DNA of 64,000 bases, taken from positions 2,753,728 to 2,817,727 of the forward strand of contig NW_003314272.1 in assembly GCF_000143415.4 (NCBI RefSeq), in the 5' to 3' direction. Shown piece by piece: positions 40,947-53,168 of this stretch; position 1 is the first letter of the stretch, and each line of letters begins with the position of its first letter. The position numbers and the translations under genes were made by a program. This DNA is from Selaginella moellendorffii. Lineage: Eukaryota > Streptophyta > Lycopodiopsida > Selaginellales > Selaginellaceae. A model generated the notes under the pieces. It had not been told where the DNA came from. It was given only the letters and a program-made list of their open reading frames with translations, and made no database searches.

Positions 40947-43220
40947 ATGTCTTCCTTGGGGAAGATCATCAAGGACGACAAGCACCCGCTATGGCTGATC
41001 GATGCTATCATTCTCTCTGCCGTGGTCTATAGCAAGGACCCTGAGGAGGAGCTTCGTGCAATGAACGAGGCGTATGGCCTCCCTCCCTCCGCGCAGTACG
41101 AGTTCGTGCCCGAGGAGGAGCTGCGCGAAGCCGGGTTTGGGAATTGCCGGCAGACGCTCGTCGTGGTGAGGAGCTTGACCGGGAAGCACGTCATTGCAGC
41201 GTTCCGGGGTACGTTCGATGTGAGCGACGCGCTCACGGATCTCAAGTTTATCCATCGCACGCTCAGCCTCGGCCCCGGCGCCGCGCATGCTGGGTTTTTG
41301 GACAGGGCCAAGACTATTCCACTGGACTATTTCCGGAGGTTGCTTATTCGAGGCGAGAACTTGGTGCTGGCCGGGCATTCCTTGGGTGGCGCTGTCGCCT
41401 CGCTGCTGGGATTGCGTCTGCTGGAGGCCACCGGACGATGGTGTCACCAACAGGTACTCTACTCTGCCAAATTTTCTCTTTTTTTTTTTTCTTATCAATC
41501 GTTCCTTAGCTTGTTTCTTTTCGCGGTTTTGTTTGATCAATCGTTGTTTCGTTGGGTCTTATTTTCTGCTTCGTGGTTTCGGTTTTTTTTTATCAATGGT
41601 TCTTTAGCTTGTTTCCATTCGTTGTTTCGATGTGGTTTTTTTTTCTTCGGTGGTTCTTGGTTTTCTACTAAGTGGTTTTTGTGATCACTCGTTCCTTAGC
41701 TTGTTTCTTTTCGCGGTTTTGTTTGATCAATCGTTGTTTCGTTGGGTCTTATTTTCTGCTTCGTGGTTTCGGTTTTGTTTGATCAATGGTTCTTTAGCTT
41801 GTTTCCATTCGTTGTTTCGATGTGGTTTTGTTTTATCAATCTTTCTTCCGTTGGGTCTTAGTTTCTACTTCGTGGTTTTGGTTTTGTATGATCAATGCTT
41901 CTTAGCTTGTTTCTTCTCGTTTTTCGTAGTTTCGACACGTCACTTCTTCTTTTTGTTACTGTATCCTGTGTAGATGGTCCTTACACTTTTTGCTTTTCTC
42001 CTTCGCTTTGTCCGTTTTCTACTCGTCTGACTGTTGTTCCTGCCGGTCTTTTTGTTCTCTTTCAACGATACTCTCCTGCTCCTGCCTCACACACTTTGTG
42101 TCTTGTCCTTGTACAGCTCCAGTGTTATACGTTCGGGTGTCCGTTCTTCGCCGACTACAGCCTCGCGAGGCACATCAACGTGAACTACAAGCGCCACTTT
42201 GTGCACATTGTTTCTCGTGACGACATCGTGCCCAAGGTGATGCCAGTGGCTTACATGATCTACTCAATGTGGGCAGGCTTGCAAGCTGGTCCTCTCCAGG
42301 AAGTCATGCATCTCGGCAACCTCGCGTTTATGGCAGGCCAGCTTGTAATGCGGCGTAAGAACTACAAAGTGAGGATCTTCACAGTCTGTGCGCAAGCCAT
42401 AGCCTGGTTCCCTGGCCTGTTGCGCATTGTACTTCACCGAGCTCTGGCGCTTGCACTGTCGCACCAGTCAGGATATGGATACTACTTTGCCGGGAAGATG
42501 GTACTTCTGGATCCCGACAAAAGCGCCGTGGAGTATGTCGATCAGGATTGCTGGACGGTCAGGCACCACCTCAACTTCCACTTGGGCGCGATCAACGTCG
42601 ACGTTGTGAAGGGCCACAGCCTTTTGAGCTACATCGACAACGTCTTTGCGATCCAGTCCACCGAGATCGCTGCGGCCTCTGCCACGCTGCAAAAGCCAAG
42701 CGGTTCCAAGGTGGAGGTGTGCACAGCGTCGCTCAACATGCAGTTGTACAGTAAAAGCTCCTCCAGCTCCAGCTCGGTGCCCGTGAAGAGGAAGTCGCTG
42801 TGCATGATGGACACACTCGAGGAGGTGAGCGATGAGTCGTCGTCGTCGTCGTCGGAGCAGGAGCCGCAGAAGCGGCATTATCGCCATTACGTGAAGACTC
42901 GCGTAGGGACCTCTCAAACGGGGGCGGGGGATGGCATTCCCAGGCTGCTGCAACGGACCAAGACGGGGCAGAAGAAACAGAAGCACGCCAAGAGGGCCTT
43001 CAGGAGCAAGGTGGCGTGCCTCATCTTCGCGAGACGCATGCAAGAGGCGTCGTCCACCGCATACATACAGCGACAGGAGAGAAGGCGACCGTTCATGCGG
43101 TTTCTCGTCATCAACCTGGGGAGAGTGTCGAGATTCGCGCACCAGTTCGATTTCCTCTTCGTCTGCTCCTCCTTGTTCTACGTTGGCGTCCAAGTCCACA
43201 AGCTGTGGAGAGGCAAATGA
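40947..43220 (+). CDS. Class 3 (triacylglycerol-type) lipase
   Basis: Two exons, 40947-41453 and 42117-43220, give 536 residues. Exon 1 carries the alpha/beta-hydrolase core. GNCRQTLVVVRSL and KHVIAAFRGTFDVSDALTDL lead to the nucleophile elbow GHSLGGAVASLLG (Ser near residue 145). Exon 2 begins CYTFGCPFFADYSLA and contains SRDDIVPKVMP, where the acid residue is expected. The catalytic His is probably in HHLNFHLG or KGHSLLSYI. The C-terminal third is Ser- and Lys/Arg-rich and ends with a hydrophobic segment (FDFLFVCSSLFYVGVQV) that may anchor it in a membrane. The family hydrolyses acyl esters of lipids; the substrate cannot be told from sequence. The intron is long for this window and full of repeats. 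Confidence 0.9.
41500..41900 (+). repeat. Tandem repeat in the lipase intron, unit about 186 bp
   Basis: A block starting CGTTCCTTAGCTTGTTTC near 41502 recurs near 41688 with almost no change for about 85 bp and then with small differences. A third, partial and more diverged copy follows near 41830. Inside each unit GTTTCGTTGGGTCTTATTTTC and TTTCCATTCGTTGTTTCGATG recur. It lies wholly within the 663-nt intron and enlarges it. Confidence 0.85.
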
Positions 43221-44458
43221 TCTCCCTTCTCTTGGTTTCCTGGTAAGCAGTAGCTCTTTTCTTCTTCGAAGATGTTTTGTTTGTTCTTCTGACAGCGTTT
43301 CTCTCGCCTCCAGACTTTGACTTGTGATTGCAAGCGCAAACACAATTGTCTCGCTTAGACTAAGGTATGTGGTTATCAGCGAAGATGGATTATCGCCTAA
43401 CAATTCCGTGCCTCTGTACCAGGTCACAATCCATTTGATTAGTTTCGAAGTTGGCCGCAGAGCAAAACAGAAAAAATGCCAGTTTGGAGGGGTGCTGGCT
43501 GAGTAAAGATGAGAGCCCTGACTCTCACACACTATAAATGTGACGAGAGAGGGGGGGGGGGAGGAGGAGGAGGAGGCTGGCTCAATCAAAATCAAGCACA
43601 CCACAAGCACTGGCCGCGGCTGCGCACACAAGGACAAAGGCCCCGCCGCAGACGAAAAAAGCGTCGGAACGACGACCCCAGTTTCGGCTCCACGGCGGCC
43701 CAGCAGGGAAATGGAGGCCCGCGCCTCTGCTGCAACTCTGTGCTTCCTGGCGAGATCTCGACAAAAGCAAATATCAAGACGTGCTCGCTCTTCGCGCCAG
43801 GTTCTCTCATTCCAAGCACACACTAGCTTACGCATCTCTTTCCTTCCTTTCCCACTCACAGTACGTGGGCCAGTTTAGTTCGCTTGCTCTTAACGATTGT
43901 ATGGCCTTACTCTTTTGTATCCATTCTCTCCAGTGATCTCGCTCGAGCCATAGAATCGTCAAGAGAAAACACGAGGACAAAGAAAAGGATTAAGAGCGAA
44001 TGGATACACTACTTAAATGCCGCAAAAAAAAAAAAAACCAAACTGGAGAAACCAGATTAAAGCCAAAAAGAGAGAAGATTCGTGGAGTACAACGCACAGC
44101 TCTTTTGCTTTCCAAGCATATGCATATAACCTCCATGGAGAAATGATACCGCAAGTTTGTTTCCCTTTCCTACCACTGCTGCCGCTTGATTCACTGCGAA
44201 GTTAAAAAGGAGAAAAAGAATATATAAGCTTCCATGCCTTCTTCTTCTTCAATCGTAAGTTCGTAAGTTTCGTTGTGTCTGTGTCTGTGTGTTTGTGCCC
44301 AGCCAAGCTATTGTCTTCTCTAAAAAAACAGTCCCCGCAAACCAATTGTCAGAGAGAATTAGACCACTGCGTGCGCTTGCCTTGCGCTCTTCCGGAGGAG
44401 AAGGAAGAGCCCCCCAGCGCAGGCCCCCCTGCCCCTGTGTTCCCAGTCCCCCAATCCA
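43221..44458. other. Intergenic, no gene seen
   Basis: Convergent 3' flanks of the lipase and AHL genes. It contains short G-rich and A-rich runs and no recognisable protein. Open frames at 43509-43878 are GC-rich chance frames. Confidence 0.6.
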
Positions 44459-44597
44459 TCACCCGTTCGGCAGCGGTATGTTGATATCTGTGTCACGCCG
44501 CGGCTCCGCGAGCGTCTGGCTACTCGACCATCCTCCTAAGCTGCCCATCCCCTGGACCGAGTGCTGTGAGTGCTGCGAGTGCTGCAACAGGCTGCCT

Positions 44598-44629
<32 letters not shown>

Positions 44630-44856
44630 ACCAGCGCCACCACCAGCGCCACCACCAGGACCACCACCAGCGCCGCTGCTCTGCTGTTCCATGTGAGGAC
44701 TATCCGGGCTCCTCGCCCCTGACTCGTTCTTGGTTGGCCTCTGCATGGATCCGGAGGCGGAGGCGCCCTGCGGGCTGTCCATGGCCCGCAATGGCACAGA
44801 CTTGCGCGTGTCCGCAATGAAGCTCCCTACAACCACCTGCAAGGGAGTGAGAAAGG

Positions 44857-44889
<33 letters not shown>

Positions 44890-46219
44890 CAATGAGAAAG
44901 AAAAGAAACAGCTATCCATATCCATCAGGTTCAAGCCTCTTTAAGCACACACAGCACACAAGGAGCAGTAGCCGCCATTAAATGAGAGAGAACTACTACT
45001 AACCTGAACGGGAGTGGCAGCCATGAGAAGCCCGGCGACTCCACCGCCAACGACGCGTCCATCTGGTCCGGCCAGGGACACGCTCAGACCGCCTGTTCTG
45101 CTTCGCGTGCCCCCGCTTTCGGTGAGGAGGAAAGATCCTGACAGGGAGAGGATCTCGAAACGACCCTGCAACACCTCCCAATTTGGAACTTCGGAATTGG
45201 CAATCGCAAAACAAGCGAGAGATGAACAGCGAAGTAGCTCACTCACCTCGTATGTCACAGTGCCACCAGAAGTAGCCGGTTGACGAAGCGTAACATTTGA
45301 AATGGCACCGTTGGCGGACAGAACACAGACTGCCCGGGGTCCAGTTTGCGAGAAAGACATGATTTTGGTGGCAACATCCTGGAGCAAAAAGAAAAAACGA
45401 AATAAAAAATAAAAAATCAAGCTTAGATTTCGGATAGAGAGAGAGATATCTTCTTCCTTTTTTTTCTCACCTCTCCAGCAGCGATCGTGATGACATGAGG
45501 AGTGAAGCCTTGTCCAGCGGAGCCTGTAAGTAATGCCGGGTGTTATAGACCAAGCCGTATATGTATCAAAACTATACGACAATGAACAGAGAAAACTAGT
45601 AAAAGAAATGCAAGAAAAAGAAGAGGGATAGGATGGATAGAGCAACGAACGTACCAAGAGCTGCAAGTTGCTGCTTTTTCCCAGACCCGGGAGGCCGGCC
45701 TCTCCTTTTCTCTGTGGGAGTGGTAGTGACCGATGATATCGGGCTGACGGAGGAGAGAGGCGTGAGCGCGAGCGACACACTGCTGCTGCCACTGGCACCG
45801 TCTCCATACTTCCTGGGCCTCCCCCGCTTCCTCTTGACAGGCTCCCCAGGCCGGACGCTACCCACAACGCCGCCGCCCATCACCCCGCCGCTGCCACCGC
45901 CGCTGCCGCCGCCACCACCACCGCCGCCGCCACCGCCGAGCTGCTGTGGTACGAGAGCCATGCCATCGCCAGGATAGCCGCCGGGCGCTTGCCCGGAGGG
46001 ATTAGGGCTGGCGATGGAGGCCGGGCGGAGCCCCGATGAAGCATGCAAGCCGGGGGGCGATGGGAGGTGATGAATGCCGGGAGGAATCGGGCCGCGCTGG
46101 AGAATGGCGGAGAAGGATGGAGCTTGCTGCGCGGCGGCCATGGAGTGGTGCTGCTGGTGCTGCTGGTGCTGCTGGAGATTGGAGGGCGAGAGCCCAGATG
46201 GGGGCTCCCTCCCTTCCAT
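44459..46219 (-). CDS. AT-hook / PPC-domain (AHL) DNA-binding protein
   Basis: Five exons: 46219-45655, 45523-45471, 45378-45247, 45165-45004 and 44836-44459, giving 429 residues. The N-terminus is His/Gln-rich with a long glycine run. Two AT-hooks follow: KRKRGRPRKYGDG and EKRRGRPPGSGKKQQ. The PPC/DUF296 domain starts with GFTPHVITIAAGEDVATKIMSF and continues through GPRAVCVLSANGAISNVTLRQ, GRFEILSLSGSF and VVGGGVAGLLMAATPVQVVVGSF. The C-terminus is Ser/Gly-rich. AHL proteins bind AT-rich, matrix-associated DNA in the nucleus and act as trimers through PPC to modulate transcription. Two hooks plus introns fit the intron-bearing AHL clade. All key motifs are intact. Confidence 0.95.
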
Positions 46220-47778
46220 GCCGTAGAGTGATCTCAGGAGGTCGCCTTCCCCTCTCCACCGCTGCTTATCGTAGCCTTCCAGCGCGAAATATTTCCCTTT
46301 GCCGCCGCCAAGACGAAGAAGAAGCGCGAGCGCGAAATATTTGGATGTAGCGCCGCGCTGCCAATCGAGGAGGAAGAAGAAGGAGAAAAAGAAAGCTTCC
46401 TCCTTCCTCTTCTTGCTAGAGCGAAGAATCGCCGGAGAGGAGAAAGAAATCCCGTCGCTCGCCCGCTGCTCCTTGATCTATGCCGGGCATTTAGAAGAGG
46501 AGAGTATCACATTTCTCGGCGCCGCGCTCCTCACAAGATCGCCCGCTCATGCCAATGCCGGTTGCGCTGCTCCATGCCGCCGCCTTGCATTCTAGCCCCG
46601 CGATTGAAAAACCCTAGCCCCGCCCACGGCCAAACGGATTGGGTCTGCGCAAGAAAATCCCCCTCTTCCCTCGTCCGATGGAAGAATGGAACCAAAACAA
46701 ACACACGCTCCACCGATCGATCGCGTCGCGACCGGTTGAATCGCGCTGCAACGGATATCTCGGAGCGCTGGCCCGGGCGCGCGCGCGCGCGCTCGCTCAA
46801 GAACCCTAAAGCGAGGCAAGGGCGCTTCCTTTGCTCGCTTCAAAGATTTTCACACTCACTTCCCTCTCCAAAAAAAAGAAAAGAAAAAAGAAAAACGAAA
46901 CTAAAACGAGAAATGTAAAAGAAAACCCCTTTCTGTTTGAGAGCTAATGAACTGAAATTTAGAAAAAAAGGCCACCATTAGATCCACCCCCAGCCCTATT
47001 CTTATTATGAAACCAAGAGATCGATCGATCAATCCAGTCGCTATTATTAACCGCGGTAACTTTGCAATCGCTAGAAATTTATTAACGGCCAAAGTACATC
47101 CTCCACGCGTACTTCCCTGCGCGCTTGCAATGTTTGACCGACTCTTATCAACCGGCCGCCGCGAGATTATTCGCGGGGATATTCCCCATCTAACGGTTGG
47201 GAAGAATATGCCCCCGTGCGCTGACCTGGCATGTTATCTCCGCCACGTCACCAGGGAACGCCCAATGGGAGCGCGGGGTTGATCCCCATCATCCATCCGT
47301 TCCCTATCCCCATAATGGCCACCCATTTGCCATCCAGTATATTTTTTACCGAGGAGGAAATACGCGTGGTGATACGGCATACGAATATCGCGTGCGTAGA
47401 GAGATAACAATAATGTCCAAAGAATGACGTACAGGAACAACAATAAAAAATACTTGCGATTCTCTTGTTTTTCTCTTTTGTATACACGACGACGAGCACG
47501 AACACCACCACCACGTTAAAAAAATTATGAATAGCGGATAGAAGTTCCTTATCTTTTTCTCGGCTTTGGACGAGCGCGCTATCATCTTCCAGTTGCTGCC
47601 GCCGCTGCAATTTGCCTGCTTCGATTCGCGATCGTTCTCGGCTTCTGATCAGCGCCCAATCCCTTCTCGCCATTTACTTCCAGGTCATGCCTGCGGGGTT
47701 TCGATCGGATAAGTTTCCATGCCAGACAAAGGAAGATAAAATTGCAAAGCAGCAGCGAGAGAAAGAGAAAAAATTATC
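46220..47778. other. Upstream region of the AHL gene, no gene seen
   Basis: GC-rich 5' flank with alternating CG runs (GGGCGCGCGCGCGC near 46770) and AT-richer DNA toward 47700. No open frame resembles a known protein. The 3' UTR of the macro-domain gene ends here. Confidence 0.6.
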
Positions 47779-50091
47779 TTACTGGAACACGAAATCTGGG
47801 ATGGTCAACTGGTCGCGTGGAACAAACTGAAAAAGATCTAGCAACCGCTCCACATAAACAACCTTTTTCCATACCTGAAAGGGGCAAAACAACAAGAACA
47901 GGCATTATTTACTCAATGATGATGTGAAAAATCGCTTTTTTTTTTTTTTTTACCTCTTGATCGACTAACAGCTGCAACGCTAAAATCGCTGTCTTCAATC
48001 CTACTGTAGGATGCAGGACATAAATTGCCTGCAAGAAGACGTAGATGGTATCATAATTACCAGCTGAGAAGAATGAAAGCATAGCAGAACATACATTGAG
48101 ATTGCGCTTATGCCTGCGGCCCAGAATTTGCTGGATTCGCTTTATCCATCCTAAATCCGGCACCCTGGAGGCATCATTTACAATGATTAGTGACGCAAAG
48201 AACGCTTGCCGACGCAACTCACGCTTGTAGAGACGCCGCGGAGTGAATATAAACTATCGTGTATGACCTTTGGATGACAGGCTCAAACTCCTGCGAAAAA
48301 TTTACAAGAGCTCGTAACAGCGAGAATAAAAAGTTATTTGTGCGCTTACCTTGACAACGTAGAGAATAAACCGCTCTAGATCGAGACACCGAAGTAGAAA
48401 ATGCGCTCCTACAACGACAATCACTGGCTTGCCATCCGCGTCCACACCAGCACGGTATCTGCATGTCATACCCGTTGTATCAGCGTTGCTGTTCTAGATA
48501 GAGCTCTTACTGGTGCCTTACATAATCTTCATTTCTGCTACCTCAGTGAGATTGATCACGTTTGCTCTCGCCAGATAACGGGCATGGATTGCATTCTCTT
48601 CCGAAAGCGACAATGGTGCAGTGTTAAGTGATCCCAATCCCATCCATTTCATCCACGCCCAGCCTCCTTGAGCCTGTGCTATTTTCTCCCACTGTTCCTG
48701 CCTTCTCTGATCGGGATCCTTCGTCATGGACATAAACGCAGGGTCGACCAGTGCGTCCAACGATTCGTTCCTGTGCACAGAAGAGCACATTAAACTTCAA
48801 ACGAGTAAACAAATGATAGAACCTTTTAACTGCTACTGCTCGATAGTTATTGATGCCATTTTCTAGCGAGCTTGGAGCCCATTCGGATGAAGGCAGCGCA
48901 GAGATCCTAATCTTGCGCTCGGTTATAATCGTTTCTCCGTTCTCGTCTCCAACGTCAGCAGGAAGCTTCACGCTCGCAACATCTTCTTCGTACTTATCTC
49001 TTGGAAAATAGAGTGGAAGTAACCTGTAACAGCCTATGGAAATATAAATACCAGCAAACGGTTTAAATCATCAGAAGAAATACTTCACCTTCTGTAAATC
49101 TCTGCATCCGTGGACGTTGTCATACAGAACACGATACCGGTGATTTTGGTCCCGTGTTTCTCCATAAATCTACGCACCGTGCCTGTTCAGGCCCCAGAAG
49201 TTAAGATCATATTTGACCCCGATAGCGAGCACTTCAACTTACGAATTGCAACATGCGCAGCAGGTTCACGGGGATAGCCTTTGGTTTCAGAATAAATACA
49301 GCCCATCGCAATGCTAAGAACAAAAAAGAAAAAACTCAAACAGTGAGGTTTGAGATAACAAACTTACCTTTCAAGGTCGTGCTCGATTAGGAGCTCAAGA
49401 CAAGACCTATAGCAATGACTAAGGGCATTTTCAGCAGCTGTGTGATACTTCACAGCGTATCGAGGACCCACAGTGTGAATGACACGCCTAGAGAAAAAGC
49501 GTACTATGATCATGCACAAAATGATGTGATTTCCAAGTACCTAGCGGGTAAATCATACGCGCTGGTGATCTTCGCCATTCCAGTTCTGCAGCCACCCTGA
49601 TAAAACTCGCTCCAAACGTTTCACTAATCCGGAAACAAAATGCAAAGATAGATGGAAATCTTACCAGACTCGAGCACTCCTCCGCAAGCCCCGGTCCAGC
49701 AGCAGCATGTAGTCCAGGACTGCTATGAGCTTCATCTAAATTCTAGAACATCCCAAAATTTCAAGCTCGTGAGCAAAACCACAAAACTTAAACTTGCCTC
49801 GTTAGTAGAATTCACCACCGCATCGACTTCCAGGTTCCAGGGAACACCTTTCCAGATATACAGCTTCCCATTGATGCTGTGATCAATCCCAAACTTGGAG
49901 ACCTTCTGGCCACTGCTCCCGGACAGCGGGTCGAAATTCCTCTGAGCGGCATCATCCAATCCGTCCCCCACACTGCTGCGCTGCTCGACATCGCTCCAGC
50001 ACGGCACCTGGTCCAGCTTCACCACCGCCCCAGCTCCATTCCCACTGCCCGGGCCGCCGCGCGAGCCACCGCTGCTGACCCGGCTATACAT
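47779..50091 (-). CDS. Macro-domain plus CRAL-TRIO protein (GDAP2-like)
   Basis: Multi-exon gene with ATG at 50091 (MYSRVSSGG) and TAA at 47779-47781. The N-terminal macro domain shows LYIWKGVPWNLEVDAVVNSTNE, where the Asn-rich loop binds ADP-ribose. It continues through GLHAAAGPGL, CRTGMAKITSAYDLPAR, VIHTVGPRYAVKYHTAAE, IAMGCIYSETKGYP and TVRRFMEKHG to VFCMTT. A linker (DPDQRRQEQWEKIAQAQ) leads to a CRAL-TRIO/Sec14 domain (YRAGVDADGKPVIVVVGAHFL, RSYTIVYIHSAAS, IYVLHPTVGLK, VVYVERLLDLFQFV). The same pairing defines GDAP2, conserved from plants to animals, whose exact role is unclear. It may bind ADP-ribose derivatives and a lipid. Exon boundaries inside were read only approximately. Confidence 0.92.
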
Positions 50092-50738
50092 CACTGGCAA
50101 GCGCGCGCGACCTCACGATCCGCGATCCATCGCTACAAACCTGTCGATCGGCGAGCTGCTCCGCCCAAGAACCCTAGAAAATATTTCCACAGATGGCGCT
50201 TCCGTGCCCTTCGACGTGGCTGCCCGACAGGCGTACGATAGATATTTCTCTCTGACAGGGGAATATGCTCACGCAACCGGATAGGATGAAACTTAATATC
50301 CACTTTAATCAGGTTTAAGGGCCCAGTCGTCAATCATATGCTAGCCCACGTGAAGAATAAGGCAAAGTGACAAATCTATGTTTTTAAGTTGCTGGCATTG
50401 GTCTGGCGGATTTAAAGCCAAAATACAAGCTCTCGCGTTGCTTGCTCGCGCAGGACTCTGGGATTTTTTCTTCGTTTTATCTGGCTTCGCTCGCTGAGAT
50501 TTTATCTGCGCAAGCGATTCGGTTGCTGCAACGAAAGGAACACAATGATTCTCTTCTCAAGCTTTTAGCGAGCCAATCGTTCTAGCTTTTAAATCAGTAA
50601 ACTTTCACGAACAAACCTGGAAGGGGTGCCTCGCTCTATAGTGGAGACAAAAGTGCGTTGTGCTTCTTTGATGCAACAGCGTCCTTTCCACTCCTCATCC
50701 TCCTCATCCTCCTCTTCGGCTTTGCCTCCCTCTCAACG

Positions 50739-52488
50739 ATGTGGTTCACTAGGAAGAGCAAGTCCGATTTTCTCCCACAGCTCCTCCCGAAGAAGTTCTC
50801 CTACAGCCAGATACGAAGCATGACGAAGAACTTTAGTACCAAGCTCGGGAATGGGGGATTCGGCCAGGTGTACGAAGGATTTCTCAAGGACGGGAGCAGA
50901 GTGGCTGTCAAGGTTCTCAAGGAATGGTCCACTCAGGGAGAGAAGGAATTCAAAGCGGAGGTGATTTCCATGGCGGGGATCCATCACAAGAATGTCATTC
51001 CCTTCAAAGGCTACTGCACTTCTCGCAGGATCCTCGTCTACGAATTCATGGTGAATGGCTCGCTCGACAAATGGTTGTTTGCGGAGCCAGGTGAGTGGAA
51101 CTCGTTGCTGTTCTGGATATTTGCCTCTCTCTTTCTTTGCTGACTGGGGAGCTAAAGGTGATCGATCGTAATGCGAATGAATTACCTCTGTCCTGTGAAA
51201 CTCCAGGAAAGGAGCGACTGCTGGACTGGCCAAAGCGGTACGAGATTGCGGTGGGAATGGCCCGAGGCTTAACTTATCTGCACGAAGAATGCACACAGCA
51301 GATAATTCATTTGGACATCAAGCCCGAGAACATACTTTTAGACGAGAACTTTTCTCCAAAGGTAACGTCGCTTGCTCTCCATCTCCCTGGAACAGCAAAG
51401 CTTCTGGAACTAAATGGTTCCAGCTTTCTCAGAAAGAAAAGGAAGCTAAAGTGTCTTACACAGGTCACCGATTTCGGACTGTCAAAGCTGGTGGATCGAG
51501 ACAAGGCCAGGGTCGTGACCAACATGCGTGGAACTCCGGGCTACCTCGCTCCCGAATGGCTTAACTCCAACGCTCCAGTCTCCACCAAAGTCGATGTATA
51601 CAGCTTTGGCATCGTTCTCCTGGAGCTAATCTGCGGAAGAGAGTCATTCCAAATCTCTAGCAGCAAGAGCTCTGAAGAATGGTACTTACCGCCATGGGCG
51701 AGCAAACTTGTAGCCGAGGGACGGGGACTGGAGCTCGTCGACACACACCTCAACGAGGAGGTGGAGTACTTTTACCAGGATCAAGCCAACCGGGCAATCC
51801 AGACGGCTCTGTGTTGCATCCAGCAGGATCCATCCAACAGACCATCGATGAGCCGAGTCCTCCAGATGCTGGAAGGCGTGATCGATGTTCCAAGGATCCC
51901 TACAAAGCAAAAAACCCATCAGACCGCGGATGAGAGAGTCCGAGAAGAGCTCAAAGCCTTTACAGCGTGTATCAAGAAGGAAACGACCTTGCGAGCAGCG
52001 TTTGATGCCAGCGATCGCAGCACAGGGACCTCCAGTAAGTCATCTAAACTCTGCGACTTCCAGACCTTGATGCCCAAGGAGACGATCGATCATCCAAGAA
52101 CACGGTCTTACCTCGATATTTCGATCTTGCAGGCACGGATTTCAACCTCTCCGACCCGGATATCGCGAGCAGGACGCCGCTGCGATGGCCGCTACGCGGC
52201 GACATTGTGAACATCCAGGTGAGCGATGTGGCCGGCGATTTCGTCCACGCCGTGGTGCGCGACGTGAAACCCCAACAGCACCAGGTGAAGCTGGGGATCC
52301 TGTACAAGATCGACACCGCCAATCGCTGGGGCGTGATCGAGGAGGAGGCGCGGTGGAGGAACTGGAGCGTGCTGGTGTCGACGCTGCGGCACTGGACGGC
52401 CGTGAAGTGGGTCACTGTGCCGGGGCCAGTGGGAGGGTACCAGAGATTGCCGGTGGAGTGGATCGCCGCCAAGCCACAGCTTCCCTAG
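50739..52488 (+). CDS. Receptor-like kinase with truncated N-terminus and novel C-terminal domain
   Basis: Exons (50739)-51090, 51207-51361, 51464-52034 and 52133-52488 keep one frame. From the first in-frame ATG the product has 477 residues. The kinase domain is complete: LGNGGFGQVYEG, VAVKVL, HLDIKPENILLD, DFGLSKL, GTPGYLAPEW and DVYSFGIVLLELICGR. It most resembles the SD2-5/LRK10L-type receptor kinases. Upstream of the ATG, in the same open frame, lies a membrane-spanning sequence (FPLLILLILLFGFASL), but no start codon precedes it; a splice acceptor (GCAACAG) at about 50673-50679 could join an exon not identified here. After the kinase an extra ~125-residue segment (RWPLRGDIVNIQVSDVAGDF, YQRLPVEWIA) is joined in frame and was not recognised. 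Confidence 0.8.
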
Positions 52489-52529
52489 GAACGTAAGAAC
52501 CCTATTCTCAACGGTCCGAATTTTTCTAA

Positions 52530-52602
52530 GGGAATGTAGCTCAGATGGTAGAGCGCTCGCTTAGCATGCGAGAGGTACTGGGATCGATACCCGGCATCTC
52601 CA
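52530..52602 (+). tRNA. tRNA-Ala (AGC), possibly defective
   Basis: A 73-nt cloverleaf with D arm GCTC...GAGC, anticodon stem-loop CTCGC-TTAGCAT-GCGAG (anticodon AGC), T arm CTGGG-ATCGATA-CCCGG and discriminator A. The alanine identity pair G3:U70 is present. The acceptor stem GGGAATG/CATCTCC has an A4-C69 mismatch where the usual plant gene has G4-C69, and the T stem has a U50-G64 wobble. No run of four T follows within 100 bp, so pol III termination would be poor. No intron is present. It starts 42 bp after the kinase stop codon. Confidence 0.85.
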
Positions 52603-53168
52603 AGCAAGAACACGTTACGTCAGAATTTAATTGAAATCGCGCCAGCCATATACGTTGGAAGAACATGGGAGAAATGCTGGCAAACAACTAAGCGCGATCG
52701 TGTGATAACTCCTAAAGTTTTTTTTTCCCAACCAATTCAATACATCATTCCCAACTGTGTGTCCCTTGTTGGCATCGAAGAGGACATGCCCGGAAAAACC
52801 CTAACCAACTACGTGGCAGGACCCCATTGGTGCTCAAGCGGCAGCATGTGCGCGCCAGCCGTGTCGTCCGGGCCCTCACACGTCGTCGTCGCTGCCTTGC
52901 TGGCACCCGGCCGCCACGTCGGACCCACATCTTGGCGTAACACGTCTCGTATGTGAAACCACGTTATGTTAAGTTTTAATAGGTCGGTCCTTTGCCTTTT
53001 AAAGGAGAGGCACCGGTTAAATTTCCCCTGTTAAGAGAAGGGAAGACGAAGGAACGCTCGTTGCTTATAGAGTTCTTGCGAGGAGTTCTCTCTCTCTCTC
53101 TTATTCCAGGGAAGATCGATCTATAGTTTGCGAGAGGAGAGCTCGGGATCTTGGGAGGAAAGGAGAAA

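Noticed and set aside
42468-43859. 463-codon minus-strand frame across the lipase second exon
   Set aside because: It has no recognisable domain, while the plus strand continues the lipase in frame from exon 1.
43509-43878. Two GC-rich plus-strand frames after the lipase
   Set aside because: Low-complexity, no conserved motif, and they start within a G-rich run; treated as intergenic.
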